A stretch of 64,000 nucleotides of DNA from NCBI RefSeq assembly GCF_032397745.1, contig NZ_CP135921.1, forward strand, positions 3,522,501 through 3,586,500, given 5' to 3'. This stretch comes from Bradyrhizobium prioriisuperbiae. GTDB taxonomy: Bacteria; Pseudomonadota; Alphaproteobacteria; Rhizobiales; Xanthobacteraceae. Under the pieces are notes generated by a model, which saw nothing but the letters and a program-made list of their open reading frames with translations, did no database searches and was not told the origin of the DNA. A program made the position numbers and the translations under genes. Positions within the stretch are counted from its first letter, which is position 1. Each line of letters opens with the position of its first letter. This document shows positions 26,681 to 35,734 of this stretch, piece by piece.

Positions 26681-28042
26681 ATGCGAAAGATCCTGCTCAA
26701 TGCATTCAACATGAATTCGGTCGGTCACATTGCGCACGGGCTCTGGCGCCATCCTCGGGACAATTCGACCGACTATAACAGCCTGGAATACTGGACCTCG
26801 TTGGCGCAATTGCTCGAGAAGGGCAAGTTCGATGGCTTGTTCATGGCGGACGTCGTCGGCGTGAACGACGTCTACGGGGCGTCACCGAAAGACGCCTGCA
26901 AGGAGGCTGTGCAGATTCCGATTGGCGATCCCGTTCTGTTGATATCGGCCATGGCAGCTGTAACACGCAACTTAGGCTTCGGCGTCACCGCGAATCTTTC
27001 CTACGAATATCCATATCTGCTGGCTCGCCGCTTTTCGACGTTGGATCATCTGACCAAGGGTCGGGTCGGCTGGAACATTGTTACGGGCTACCTCGACAGC
27101 GCTGCGCATGCAATGGGTCGAGACGGTCAAACCGAGCATGCCCAACGCTATGAACTTGCGGAAGAGTTCATGCAGTGTGTCTACAAGCTTTGGGAAGGTA
27201 GTTGGGAGGACGGCGCCGTTCTGCGCGACCGGCAGTCGGGTGTTTTTGCCGATCCCTCCAAAATTCACACGATCAATCACGCCGGGCAGTTTCTTAAAAT
27301 GAACGCAGTCCATCTTTGTGAGCCGTCGCCTCAGCGAACGCCAGTCCTCTATCAGGCCGGCTCATCATCCAGTGGGCAGTCGTTTGCCGGCAGACATGCA
27401 GAATGTGTCTTCCTGGTCGGACGATCACCATCCGAGACAGGAAAGATGGTTGCACAGCTCAGACAGCGAACGGCCGATGCCGGGCGCGACCCGCGGGGCG
27501 TCCTCGTCTTCCTTGGAATCGTCGTTGTCGTCGGAAAGACGTCGGCCGAGGCTCGCGAGAAGTATGACGAGTACAAGCGTTTTGCCAGTCCCTATGCGGG
27601 GCTCGTCCACCTCTGTAGCTCGACAGGAATCGATTATTCGCAATATGGCCTGGACGATCCGATCGTAGCTGAAAACACGAACGCTATGGTTTCTGCTGTG
27701 GAGGCCATCACCAAGAGGAACCCCGGCGGAGCGCTGACTGTTCGCAAGCTTTTGGGTCAGTTGGAACTCGGTACCCGCATTGCGGCTATCGTCGGCGACC
27801 CGATCGAAGTAGCGGACGCCCTTCAAATGTGGGTCAAAGAGGCTGACATCGACGGCTTCAATCTTATCCGGACAGTTACCCCGGAAAGTTTCACCGACTT
27901 CGTCGAGCTTGTCATTCCCGAGCTGCAGTCGCGTGGCGTGTACAAGCTGGAGTACGCGCCCGGTACGCTGAGGGAAAAGCTGTTTCAGATGAATGCGGGC
28001 TTACCATCAGACCATTTCGGGAGCCGCTTCCGACACGCCTGA
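26681..28042 (+). CDS. LLM-class flavin-dependent monooxygenase (NtaA/DszA type)
   Basis: A 453-residue FMN-dependent monooxygenase of the bacterial-luciferase fold, subgroup of nitrilotriacetate monooxygenase, SnaA and DszA: LNAFNMNSVGHIAHGLWRHP at the N-terminus, FDGLFMADVVG, YPYLLARRFSTLDHLTKGRVGWNIVTGYL, and PVLYQAGSSSSGQSFAGRHAE. These enzymes need reduced FMN from a separate reductase. It is not linked to one here, but the HpaC-like reductase at 33821 is close. The frame is open from 26603; I chose the ATG at 26681, where homology-like sequence begins. Confidence 0.88.
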   Translation: MRKILLNAFNMNSVGHIAHGLWRHPRDNSTDYNSLEYWTSLAQLLEKGKFDGLFMADVVGVNDVYGASPKDACKEAVQIPIGDPVLLISAMAAVTRNLGFGVTANLSYEYPYLLARRFSTLDHLTKGRVGWNIVTGYLDSAAHAMGRDGQTEHAQRYELAEEFMQCVYKLWEGSWEDGAVLRDRQSGVFADPSKIHTINHAGQFLKMNAVHLCEPSPQRTPVLYQAGSSSSGQSFAGRHAECVFLVGRSPSETGKMVAQLRQRTADAGRDPRGVLVFLGIVVVVGKTSAEAREKYDEYKRFASPYAGLVHLCSSTGIDYSQYGLDDPIVAENTNAMVSAVEAITKRNPGGALTVRKLLGQLELGTRIAAIVGDPIEVADALQMWVKEADIDGFNLIRTVTPESFTDFVELVIPELQSRGVYKLEYAPGTLREKLFQMNAGLPSDHFGSRFRHA

Positions 28043-28073
28043 ACCTCCGACACGTCGAAAGCGCATGCCGCCG

Positions 28074-29321
28074 TCAGGCGGCACACACCTGAATAGCCGT
28101 AAGCGCCATGACTTTCGCCACAGTTTCCATTTCACTAATGATGACGCAGGCGCCTTCCGGACCTGCCGCTGCGAATTCAGTCAAAGGTCCGTAATTGACG
28201 GCAGCAATGCCAGCTTTGCAGAGCCAAGATGTATCGCACGCCGAATAGGATGTCGGCAGGATGGCGCCAATCCGATCTATGTTTTTGCCCGAAACCGATC
28301 GGTACGCACCGGCAATCAATTGAACGATCTCGGCCTCCTCCGGAACCTCTACCGGATCCATCACCAACCGACGTCGGCCCTTGATCGAAGGCGGCGGCGG
28401 CACCTCGATCTGGTAATTGAACTCTGGAATATCACACTTAATGCCATCAAGGACCGACGTGATGTCGCTGAGCACGTCACGAACTGTTTGACCCGGCACG
28501 AAATGGACATCGACAACGATGGTGCAATAGTCCGGAATGTAGGGTGGTTCGGACAGGTACTCCGGACCGCGACCTCCAATGATGCTCCCCACGTTGAGAC
28601 GCGGCAAGGCAGGCAGTGCCGGGAACGGCGGGCAGGAAAAGGTCATTCGGTCGAGCCGCCGAAGAACCTCAGCCATGTTGTTTACGGCATGAACCGTATC
28701 TTCTCGACGGCTTAGATGTCCTGAGCGCCCGAGGACGTGTATCGCAAAGTGAACGATACCGCTATGAATGGTAGCGATGTTGTTGGCGCCGAACGGCTCG
28801 GCAATGATAGCCATATCGGTGCGAAAGCCGCGATTCATCAGGTGATGCATGCCTTCGCCGCCCTGGGTCTCCCCCACGACGAAAGCAAGCACCAGATCGC
28901 CAGCCAAGGGAGCGCCTGACTGGCGGACCGCTTCGGCGGCCACCATGATGGTCGCGAGGCCGCCCTTCATGTTCTGCACGCCATGGCCATAGAGCTTGTC
29001 CCCCTCGACCCACGCCTGCCATGGATCGCGATCCCAGCCGCGCGTGAGCGAATTGATATCGGTGTGCCCGTTCAGCATCAGGCTACGGCCGCCGCTACGC
29101 CCTTTGAGCGTCGCAATGACCTGCACACGGCCGGGCTCGACCTCATCGAGCTCCACGGAATATCCGCGCTGCTGGCACCATTGGGCGATAAACATCCCGA
29201 CAGGTGTTTCTTCGCCTTTAAAACTCGGTATCGCGACGAGGTCACGTGCGACACCGATAAGTTCGTCACGCTTGACCAGGGAGACGACGGCATCTGCCGG
29301 AACAGTCATTTGAGATTCCAT
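28074..29321 (-). CDS. ArgE/DapE family deacylase with altered metal ligands
   Basis: A 415-residue M20-type deacylase (acetylornithine deacetylase / succinyl-diaminopimelate desuccinylase family). The first His/Asp pair is present (LNGHTDIN). At the bridging-metal position the usual DMKGG is NMKGG, and the usual acidic pair DEExGG reads GETQGG. The dimerisation domain and C-terminal part are otherwise normal. It may bind one metal, use another metal or act on an unusual substrate. It is followed (upstream in transcription) by a normal argE-like gene one base away. Confidence 0.85.
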   Translation of the reverse strand: MESQMTVPADAVVSLVKRDELIGVARDLVAIPSFKGEETPVGMFIAQWCQQRGYSVELDEVEPGRVQVIATLKGRSGGRSLMLNGHTDINSLTRGWDRDPWQAWVEGDKLYGHGVQNMKGGLATIMVAAEAVRQSGAPLAGDLVLAFVVGETQGGEGMHHLMNRGFRTDMAIIAEPFGANNIATIHSGIVHFAIHVLGRSGHLSRREDTVHAVNNMAEVLRRLDRMTFSCPPFPALPALPRLNVGSIIGGRGPEYLSEPPYIPDYCTIVVDVHFVPGQTVRDVLSDITSVLDGIKCDIPEFNYQIEVPPPPSIKGRRRLVMDPVEVPEEAEIVQLIAGAYRSVSGKNIDRIGAILPTSYSACDTSWLCKAGIAAVNYGPLTEFAAAGPEGACVIISEMETVAKVMALTAIQVCAA

Positions 29322-29322
29322 A

Positions 29323-30504
29323 TCAAGAGTAGATCGGGTGCCATGCGGGGTTGGTCAGCTTCAGCATCAGGTCACGAAGAAACGTGTCGCATGCTGCCAA
29401 TTGCGACAGCTCGATATATTCTTCGGATCGATGGGCTTGTTGAACGCTGCCTGGCCCGCAGACCACCGCAGGAACGCCGAGCATCTCGGCGTAGAGACCC
29501 GCTTCCGTGCCGAAGGACACCTTTGACGGGCCCGATTCTCGGGCGAGTCCGTTCAAAAGGCTCTGTTCGCCGCCGGAAGAGGCTCTGAGTGCAGGATACG
29601 AATTGGAGATTTCGATATCGATTGCTGCTAAAGGCTGCGTCGCTTGATACCGTGCGACAATCGCGTTTGCCGCTTTGCTGAGCTGCTGCAGTATGCGAAC
29701 CGGGTCGTCTCCGGGAAGATTGCGTATCTCGAAGTCGAAGCAGCACGAAGGTGGTATGACGTTCAAAATGGTCCCGCCGTCAATTCGTCCAACATGGACA
29801 GTGCTGAACGGTACAGCGAAGCCTTCGTCAATATGCTTGGATCGCCGGAGGTCATTCTGTAGCTTCGCAAATTCTTGCAACAGCTCGCCTGCCATCATGA
29901 TCGCATTGGCGCCATCGTCCGGATCGCTGGAGTGGCCGGGAACACCTTGGCAACGCACCCTGCCCAATAGCTTTCCCTTGTGTGCTGTGACGAGAGACAT
30001 TCCGGTTGGTTCGCCTATGACGCAGATCGTGGGAGCGCACGGCAAGCGGGCAATTTCCGGAAGCATTCTACGGACGCCGACGCAGCCAATTTCCTCATCG
30101 TGGCTGAAGGCCATATGGATGGGACGTTGCAGCCGTTGCGTCTCAATATTGGATGCAAGATTGAGTACGCAGGCGACGAACCCCTTCATATCGACGGTTC
30201 CACGGCCAATGGCCTTGCCGTCCATCACGCGCATCACAAACGGATCGTCGAGCCAGTCCTGGCCGTGCGTCGGCACGACATCGGTATGGCCCGAAAGCAG
30301 CACGCCTGGCTTGTGGTCCGGACCGATCGTCGCGTAGAGATTCGCCTTGCGCCCGTCTTCACTGAGGATGGTTTTTGCTCGAATCCCATAATCAGCGAGA
30401 TATTCCTCAACATAACTGATCAGGGCGATGTTCGATTCGCTGCTGACTGTTGGAAACGAGACCAGGTCTCTCAGGATCGATAGACTATCGGGGCTATGGC
30501 TCAC
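29323..30504 (-). CDS. argE: acetylornithine deacetylase-like M20 deacylase
   Basis: A 393-residue deacylase with an intact M20 active site: SGHTDVVP, GRGTVDMKGF, SHDEEIGCVG, IGEPTGM and the C-terminal QAHRSEEYIEL. It removes an N-acyl group from an amino acid, classically N-acetylornithine; here the gene context is catabolic, so another N-acyl amino acid is equally likely. The GTG at 30504 overlaps the stop codon of the DUF1028 gene (GTGA), and the DapE-like gene follows after 1 base, so all three are one operon. The longer open frame to 30882 is a shadow of the upstream gene. Confidence 0.86.
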   Translation of the reverse strand: MSHSPDSLSILRDLVSFPTVSSESNIALISYVEEYLADYGIRAKTILSEDGRKANLYATIGPDHKPGVLLSGHTDVVPTHGQDWLDDPFVMRVMDGKAIGRGTVDMKGFVACVLNLASNIETQRLQRPIHMAFSHDEEIGCVGVRRMLPEIARLPCAPTICVIGEPTGMSLVTAHKGKLLGRVRCQGVPGHSSDPDDGANAIMMAGELLQEFAKLQNDLRRSKHIDEGFAVPFSTVHVGRIDGGTILNVIPPSCCFDFEIRNLPGDDPVRILQQLSKAANAIVARYQATQPLAAIDIEISNSYPALRASSGGEQSLLNGLARESGPSKVSFGTEAGLYAEMLGVPAVVCGPGSVQQAHRSEEYIELSQLAACDTFLRDLMLKLTNPAWHPIYS

Positions 30505-31178
30505 GGAGCGACGGCCTCCACATCGGTCGTTGGCGCTTCCGCGGGCCGAAGCGCGCGTGCGAGATAGATTGGCATTCGCGGTTCCCAGATATTCCAAAGA
30601 TCCTGCAAGCCACCAATGGGGCACCCCTCTGTCCAGTCGACGCGGAGATCGACGATGGCCCAAGGAAGCTCGTGTACGACCACCAATCCGGCAGAACGCA
30701 CCGGTTCGATTTCTCCTCCTGCCTGCAGACCGGCCTGCATCGCACGGATCAGGCGGTACGCCAGATGGCCACTCGCGCTGTCGAACGACTCGACCATCGC
30801 CGAAGGAATTGACACAGAGGCAAGCAAATTGCCGACGGCAGCCGCGTCCGATGTAACCGCAGATCCGGTCAGATCCATGCATTTAGCGCCGGTAAAGATT
30901 GCGGGCGCACCCACCTTCCCTACGGCTGCAAGCTGCCGATATTCGCGGTCGTTCGCGGTCGCGGAAATGATCTCGATCGTTTGCGTAGCGTTCGCACCTC
31001 GTTCCATGAGATCGAGGCCGCGGCGACCTAATGTCGGATCGGTAAAGTTCTGCGTTGCGAAGGCTCCCACATCCGCGCGGACATGAGCACAGCGTGCGGC
31101 CACCGATGGCGAGGACGACGATACGGCCATCCCCAGCATTCCCGTTGATGAACATCTCGCAACGATACTGAACGTCAT
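30501..31178 (-). CDS. DUF1028 domain protein (Ntn-hydrolase-like)
   Basis: A 225-residue protein matching the DUF1028 family: MTFSIVARCSSTGMLGMAVSSS at the N-terminus, AATQN-like AFATQNFTDPTLGRRGLDLMERG, and a C-terminal PVRSAGLVVV...WAIVDLRVDW segment with conserved Asp. The family is predicted to have an N-terminal nucleophile hydrolase fold and is often found with peptidases or RidA proteins. It is translationally coupled to the argE-like gene, which suggests hydrolysis of an N-acyl or peptide-like compound. Its reaction is unknown. Confidence 0.85.
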   Translation of the reverse strand: MTFSIVARCSSTGMLGMAVSSSSPSVAARCAHVRADVGAFATQNFTDPTLGRRGLDLMERGANATQTIEIISATANDREYRQLAAVGKVGAPAIFTGAKCMDLTGSAVTSDAAAVGNLLASVSIPSAMVESFDSASGHLAYRLIRAMQAGLQAGGEIEPVRSAGLVVVHELPWAIVDLRVDWTEGCPIGGLQDLWNIWEPRMPIYLARALRPAEAPTTDVEAVAP

Positions 31179-31207
31179 TCCTTTAACCTCACCGCACTCG
31201 CGCTTAA

Positions 31208-32014
31208 TTACTGGAGCTCTTCGTAACCGCGCCTCGCGGCTTCACGTTCGTAGTCAGAGAGCCGCTCATATGCCGCGACATCCGGCGCCGCCAGCCCCAT
31301 CAGGCCGAGCACATCCAAGGTAGGGCGCAGGTGAGGATCTCGCACGATCTCGTGCAGGACATCGGTCAGCACTTTCACCTCGTCCTCAGGCGTACTCACT
31401 GACGTCACAAATGGCAGCGATGGGCTCGGGACCGTTTCGTCAAGAACGCGAAATTGCCTCCCGATCGATGCGTCGTGATGGCCAAGGAGCCCCCAGGTCA
31501 CGCAGTCAATCGAACACACATCGATCGCCTTTGAACCGAGTTGCTCAACGCTCGCACCATGGCTACCGGTCATTTTGACGTCCGAGAAGAAGTGCCCGAA
31601 GCCGGCGAGGCGCGCCAGCGTCAGACGCGGCAAGTTCATTCCGGAATTCGAGAGATGGTTGTTGCAGCCAAATATCCGGCCCCGTAGATCGCCGAGCGTT
31701 TGCGCGTCATCATCGGTCCTGACGATGAAATAACCCCGGTGCGTAGCTCCCTCGCAACCCGCCCAGCGATAGCAGGGGACAGCCAGCATGCGAGCCCGGC
31801 TCCGAAAGCGCTTAAAGAGTGGATACCCGCAAATCTGCGTTAGAAAAATCTCTTCCCCGACATCTGGCGGAACCGCATGCCGCTTATGATCGAAGGCTAT
31901 CTCGCTGGTATCGAGCCCACGATCGCAGAGGCGGCCTTTAACTATCGACCATAAGGCCTCGTTGGCTTTCGCTACTTCGCCAAAGCTGTACATGGGGAAA
32001 CTTGCCGTTCGCAC
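31208..32014 (-). CDS. PhnD/SsuA-like binding protein without signal peptide
   Basis: A 268-residue protein with the type 2 periplasmic-binding fold of PhnD-like proteins: DVGEEIFLTQICGYPLF, RGYFIVRTDDDAQTLGDLRGRIFGCNNHLSNSGMNLPRLTL, and KAIDVCSIDCVTWGLL. No signal peptide is visible and no transport genes are adjacent. It heads the operon with DUF1028, argE-like and dapE-like genes (29 bases before the DUF1028 start). It could be a cytoplasmic ligand binder or enzyme, or the start could be misjudged. Function unknown. Confidence 0.8.
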   Translation of the reverse strand: MRTASFPMYSFGEVAKANEALWSIVKGRLCDRGLDTSEIAFDHKRHAVPPDVGEEIFLTQICGYPLFKRFRSRARMLAVPCYRWAGCEGATHRGYFIVRTDDDAQTLGDLRGRIFGCNNHLSNSGMNLPRLTLARLAGFGHFFSDVKMTGSHGASVEQLGSKAIDVCSIDCVTWGLLGHHDASIGRQFRVLDETVPSPSLPFVTSVSTPEDEVKVLTDVLHEIVRDPHLRPTLDVLGLMGLAAPDVAAYERLSDYEREAARRGYEELQ

Positions 32015-32304
32015 GCGTGCTTCTCATCATCGATCTCGGCATATTGCCGAGCGCCGGCCATCCAACTGCAGGCTTCTGACACGGACATTTGACGTTCGTA
32101 CTATGCGCGCAACTTAGCCTGGCTCCAACTACGGTCTTTCTTTCCATTGGATCGCATTTTCTTAAGCGATCGACCCGCCCGGCAACTCCGCCAGTCAGGT
32201 TACGCGGCATCAGGAATTCCAAACCAACAGGCTCGAAACCCGTATTTCCCTTCGCCGCGCTCGTTGCCCATTGTCAGCACCAGACATCGATTTTGGGAGC
32301 AGTC

Positions 32305-33816
32305 ATGATCCGTACGGGCGCGCAGTATCGAGATTCACTCCGGGATGGACGACACGTCTATGTCAGCGGAGAACGTGTGCGTGATGTTACAAAACATCCG
32401 ACGTTCAAGCCGCTGATTGACATCCGGGCGCGATTCTATGACATGCAGCATGACGCCGCGACGCGCGACATCATGAGCTACGAGGACGATGGTAAGCGGA
32501 ACGCGATTATCGCCAAATTGCCGTACAGCCAGGGCGATTGGTGGGACAAACGACGGGCAACCGATACGCTTCTCGAGGAGGTTGGCGGGATCGTTACGCG
32601 CGTCGGCGATGAAACTCTGGGCGAGATGTGGTCGCTGTTCGACGGCCAGGACGTCCTGAACGAAGTCGACCCCCAATTCTCCGCCAATATCCGCAACCAC
32701 ATCGCCAAGGTGCTCCAGGCCGATCCGTTTCACGTTTCGGCAAACACCGATCCGAAAGGCGACCGCTCCAAAGCCCCGCAGGATCAGGACCCCGATATGC
32801 TGTTGCATGTCGTCAAGGAAACCGATGCCGGCATCATCGTGCGTGGCGCGAAATACGAGACCGCGGCTGCCTACGCAAATCAGGCCTTCACCAAACCAAC
32901 CATTGCGAACTGGGCCAATAACGCCCTCTCGGACTATGCGGTTGGGTTCATTTGCGACCTCAGCTCGCCGAATCTCAAATTCATTTGCCGCACGGGATTT
33001 GCCGGCCGCGCATCGGATGATGACTATCCGCTGTCAAACCGCTTCGACGAGGTGGACACGCTGGTTATCTTCGACAATGTACTAATTCCCTGGGAAAACG
33101 TTCTATTTTATCGGCACACGAAGGCTGCAACCTACATCAGGTCGACTTTGCATCGCTATTCGGCGTTCGCATTCATCCAGCGCAACATCAAGCTCGCCGA
33201 TTTGATGATCGGCGCTGCTCTGTTCAACGCCCGGCAGACCGGTGTCGAACGGCAGCAAGCGGTCCAGGAAAAACTCGCGCAACTTGCCGTCTATCGCGAA
33301 AGCATCAACGCGCATCTGACCGCATCGATCGCTCTTGCAGAGCGTAGCCCCGGCGGTCTCATGATGCCCAATCAGTCGCTGCTCTATACCGGCCGTGTGC
33401 TGGCGTGTTCCCAGCTGCACGAAATGATGCATATTGCGCGGGAACTTTGCGGCGGCCAGATTTGCGTCACACCGGATGGTGCCTCCTTCGCCTCTGCTGA
33501 GACGGGACCCTGGCTCGAAAAATTCTATACGATCAACGAGAACTGGGTTTCCGGCGATCGCCGAAAGCTTCTGGCATTCGCGCGGGATCTGCTGAATTCG
33601 GATTACGCCGGACATCGTCTGACCTTCCAACTTTTCGCGCAGTCGCCGCCCTATGCGCACCTCGGTGCGGTCTACCGGACTTTCGATTGGGAAGGCTCCC
33701 TCGCCTTTGCTCACAAGGCCGCCGGACTTTCCGACAAGGTCTTTCCCAACAAGCCGCGCAAGAGCAGCGACAAAGCCTATCAACAGTGGGCCAGCCTCAA
33801 CGGGCAGGTTCGGTGA
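32305..33816 (+). CDS. HpaB-type flavin-dependent monooxygenase, oxygenase component
   Basis: A 503-residue oxygenase of the 4-hydroxyphenylacetate 3-hydroxylase family (FADH2-dependent aromatic or heterocyclic hydroxylation): RTGAQYRDSLRDGRHVYVSGERV at the N-terminus, QDPDMLLHVVKETDAGIIVRGAKYETA in the central domain, FDEVDTLVIFDNVLIPWENVLFYR, and ARELCGGQICVTPDGASFASAETGPWLEKFY. The ATG at 32305 follows GGGAGC; the frame is open from 32089. It is followed 4 bases later by an HpaC-like reductase and then a RidA gene. The substrate is not decided by sequence. Confidence 0.9.
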   Translation: MIRTGAQYRDSLRDGRHVYVSGERVRDVTKHPTFKPLIDIRARFYDMQHDAATRDIMSYEDDGKRNAIIAKLPYSQGDWWDKRRATDTLLEEVGGIVTRVGDETLGEMWSLFDGQDVLNEVDPQFSANIRNHIAKVLQADPFHVSANTDPKGDRSKAPQDQDPDMLLHVVKETDAGIIVRGAKYETAAAYANQAFTKPTIANWANNALSDYAVGFICDLSSPNLKFICRTGFAGRASDDDYPLSNRFDEVDTLVIFDNVLIPWENVLFYRHTKAATYIRSTLHRYSAFAFIQRNIKLADLMIGAALFNARQTGVERQQAVQEKLAQLAVYRESINAHLTASIALAERSPGGLMMPNQSLLYTGRVLACSQLHEMMHIARELCGGQICVTPDGASFASAETGPWLEKFYTINENWVSGDRRKLLAFARDLLNSDYAGHRLTFQLFAQSPPYAHLGAVYRTFDWEGSLAFAHKAAGLSDKVFPNKPRKSSDKAYQQWASLNGQVR

Positions 33817-33820
33817 AGCC

Positions 33821-34378
33821 ATGACACAGACGTCGATTGCGAACGAAATGCCTCTCCGCGAGCGTTTCCTGCAAGGAATGAGCCACGCTGCCTGCACGGT
33901 CAATATCGTCGCCACGGATGGGCCGGCCGGGCGCTACGGCCTGACAGTGTCGGCGATGGCTTCGGTGACCGCAGACACCCCTCATCCCACCTTGCTGGTC
34001 TGCGTGAACGAAAGCAGCCAGGCGGCGCGGGCTATCGTGACAAACGAGCGCTTCGCCGTGAACATCCTGCGGGATGATCAGTTTCTCGTATCCGACCGCT
34101 TCGCCGGGCGATCCAAGTCGCCCAACGGCGATAAATTCTCCAATGTTGACATTACGCCGGACGCTCTGGGCTGTCCGCGGATTATCGGCTCCCTCGTGTC
34201 GTTCAGTTGCAGGCTGGCATCGTGGCAAACCATCGGCACACATCTGGTTCTTATGGGCAGTGTGGAGGACGTCGTTATGGCGGGATCCGGCTCTCCCCTC
34301 ATCTACGCCAATCGCAGCTATGGCCGGCCGATGCCGCTATGGCGCGATTCCCGGGAAACCGCTGCTCAGCAAGCATGA
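33821..34378 (+). CDS. HpaC-like flavin reductase
   Basis: A 185-residue flavin reductase of the HpaC/RutF fold that supplies reduced flavin to the oxygenase: RFLQGMSHAACTVNIVATDGPAGRYGLTVSAMASVTADTPHPTLLVCVNESSQAA, NERFAVNILRD, and HLVLMGSVEDV. It lies 4 bases after the HpaB-type gene, so the two are translationally coupled. Weak alternatives are a RutF-like reductase for pyrimidine breakdown; the HpaB partner makes the HpaC role more likely. Confidence 0.88.
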   Translation: MTQTSIANEMPLRERFLQGMSHAACTVNIVATDGPAGRYGLTVSAMASVTADTPHPTLLVCVNESSQAARAIVTNERFAVNILRDDQFLVSDRFAGRSKSPNGDKFSNVDITPDALGCPRIIGSLVSFSCRLASWQTIGTHLVLMGSVEDVVMAGSGSPLIYANRSYGRPMPLWRDSRETAAQQA

Positions 34379-34500
34379 GTTCGCCTCCCGGTCGGGGCCC
34401 GTGCGTGGCCTCTGGAGAGCGGCACGGCGACCGCGCATGGGCGGGCGCAACATGATCTGCGACGCCTTTCGTCAATTAAACCACTGCCACAGGACTCACG

Positions 34501-34911
34501 ATGCACAAACGGATCAGGCCTTTCAACACAAAGGATACTTACCCCGAGCAAAAGCTCGACAATGACCTCTGCCAGGCTGTCGTCGCGCGCGGCACCCTTG
34601 TCTTTCTGCGCGGGCAAGTCGGCCAGCAGCTGGATGATGGCAGGAATGTTGCCGTTGGAGACGCCGCCGGCCAGGCCGACCAGGCGATGCTGAACGTCAA
34701 GCAGCTACTTACCGAGTGTGGAGCCAAGCTCGAAGACATCTGCAAGATCACGATCTACCTTGTTGATCCGCGCTACCGCGAGGTTATCTACCGTTCGGTC
34801 GGCGCGCATTTGAAGGGCGTCTTCCCCGTATCCACCGGGGTTGTGATTTCAGCGCTCGCCCGTCCCGAATGGCTGGTTGAGATTGACGTTACCGCTGTAA
34901 TCCCCGATTAG
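34501..34911 (+). CDS. RidA family protein
   Basis: A 136-residue YjgF/RidA-type protein (enamine/imine deaminase or related): RGTLVFLRGQVGQQLDDGRNVAVGDAAGQADQAMLNVKQLLTECGAKLEDICKITIYLVDPRYREVIYRSVG. The substrate-binding Arg sits in the last third (VISALARPEWLVEIDVTAV). It follows the flavin reductase by 122 bases. RidA partners occur in N-heterocycle pathways, where they remove reactive aminoacrylate-type intermediates, so the monooxygenase substrate may contain nitrogen; this is inference. Confidence 0.87.
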   Translation: MHKRIRPFNTKDTYPEQKLDNDLCQAVVARGTLVFLRGQVGQQLDDGRNVAVGDAAGQADQAMLNVKQLLTECGAKLEDICKITIYLVDPRYREVIYRSVGAHLKGVFPVSTGVVISALARPEWLVEIDVTAVIPD

Positions 34912-34935
34912 GTCGGGGTCAACTTTCCTATTCTC

Positions 34936-35733
34936 TTAATGGGCTTTGACCACGTTATCGAGGCCGATCGCTTTCTGCACGAGCAGGACAGCCACCAGCG
35001 TAATGATCGACAGCAACGTCGACATGACCGCGACAAGGGGGTCATCAAAATCCCGGATATGCTGGTAGGCCGTGATGGATAAGGTGTCGCTGTTCAGATC
35101 CGTCAGAAACGCGTTCACCGAAAAATTGTCGATGACCTCGACGAACACAAACACCGCGCCGGCGAGAAACCCGGGTTTCAATTGCGGAAAGGTCACGTTG
35201 AGGTAAGCTGCGAAAGCACCCGCGCCGAGATCGCGCGCAGCCTCTTCCGTCGCGGGATCAATATTCTGATAATTTGCGGCGATCGCACGCAGGGCAAACG
35301 GCAAGCAGACAACCAGCATCGCGATCATCATGCGTACAAGCCCGCTCTCGATGCCGGCAAGCCGAAAAACGCTCAGAAACGCTATGCCGGTGACGATGCC
35401 AGGAACAACCAGGGGTGAGAGTGCGATCGCGTCCAACAAACGTCGGGATCGAAGCGAACCGCGGGCCATCACGTGCGCGGTTCCGAGAGCAACCAGCAGG
35501 CAAACGGGCGTCACAATGCCCGCGAGAATTGCGGTCCGAATCATCGCTGACTGGAACTTGGACGACTCAAAGAAGAGCGAGTACCATTTCAGCGAATAGC
35601 TCGCGATGGGAAACTGGAAATACTTTGAGGGTCCGAACGAATAATACGCGGTGAAGATCGTCGGCGAGATCACAAAGACCAGGATGGCGGCGCAAAACAG
35701 GATCCAGGGTAGACGGGCGACAGATTGCTTCAT
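34936..35733 (-). CDS. ABC transporter permease, PotC type
   Basis: A 265-residue inner-membrane permease of the spermidine/putrescine and iron(III) family, with about six transmembrane segments. The EAA loop is EEAARDLGAGAFAAYLNVTFPQLKPG. Its start codon lies one base beyond the stop of the neighbouring permease, and GGAGGGAGCC upstream serves as its ribosome site. It is the last gene of a four-gene importer operon. Confidence 0.9.
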   Translation of the reverse strand: MKQSVARLPWILFCAAILVFVISPTIFTAYYSFGPSKYFQFPIASYSLKWYSLFFESSKFQSAMIRTAILAGIVTPVCLLVALGTAHVMARGSLRSRRLLDAIALSPLVVPGIVTGIAFLSVFRLAGIESGLVRMMIAMLVVCLPFALRAIAANYQNIDPATEEAARDLGAGAFAAYLNVTFPQLKPGFLAGAVFVFVEVIDNFSVNAFLTDLNSDTLSITAYQHIRDFDDPLVAVMSTLLSIITLVAVLLVQKAIGLDNVVKAH

Positions 35734-35734
35734 A

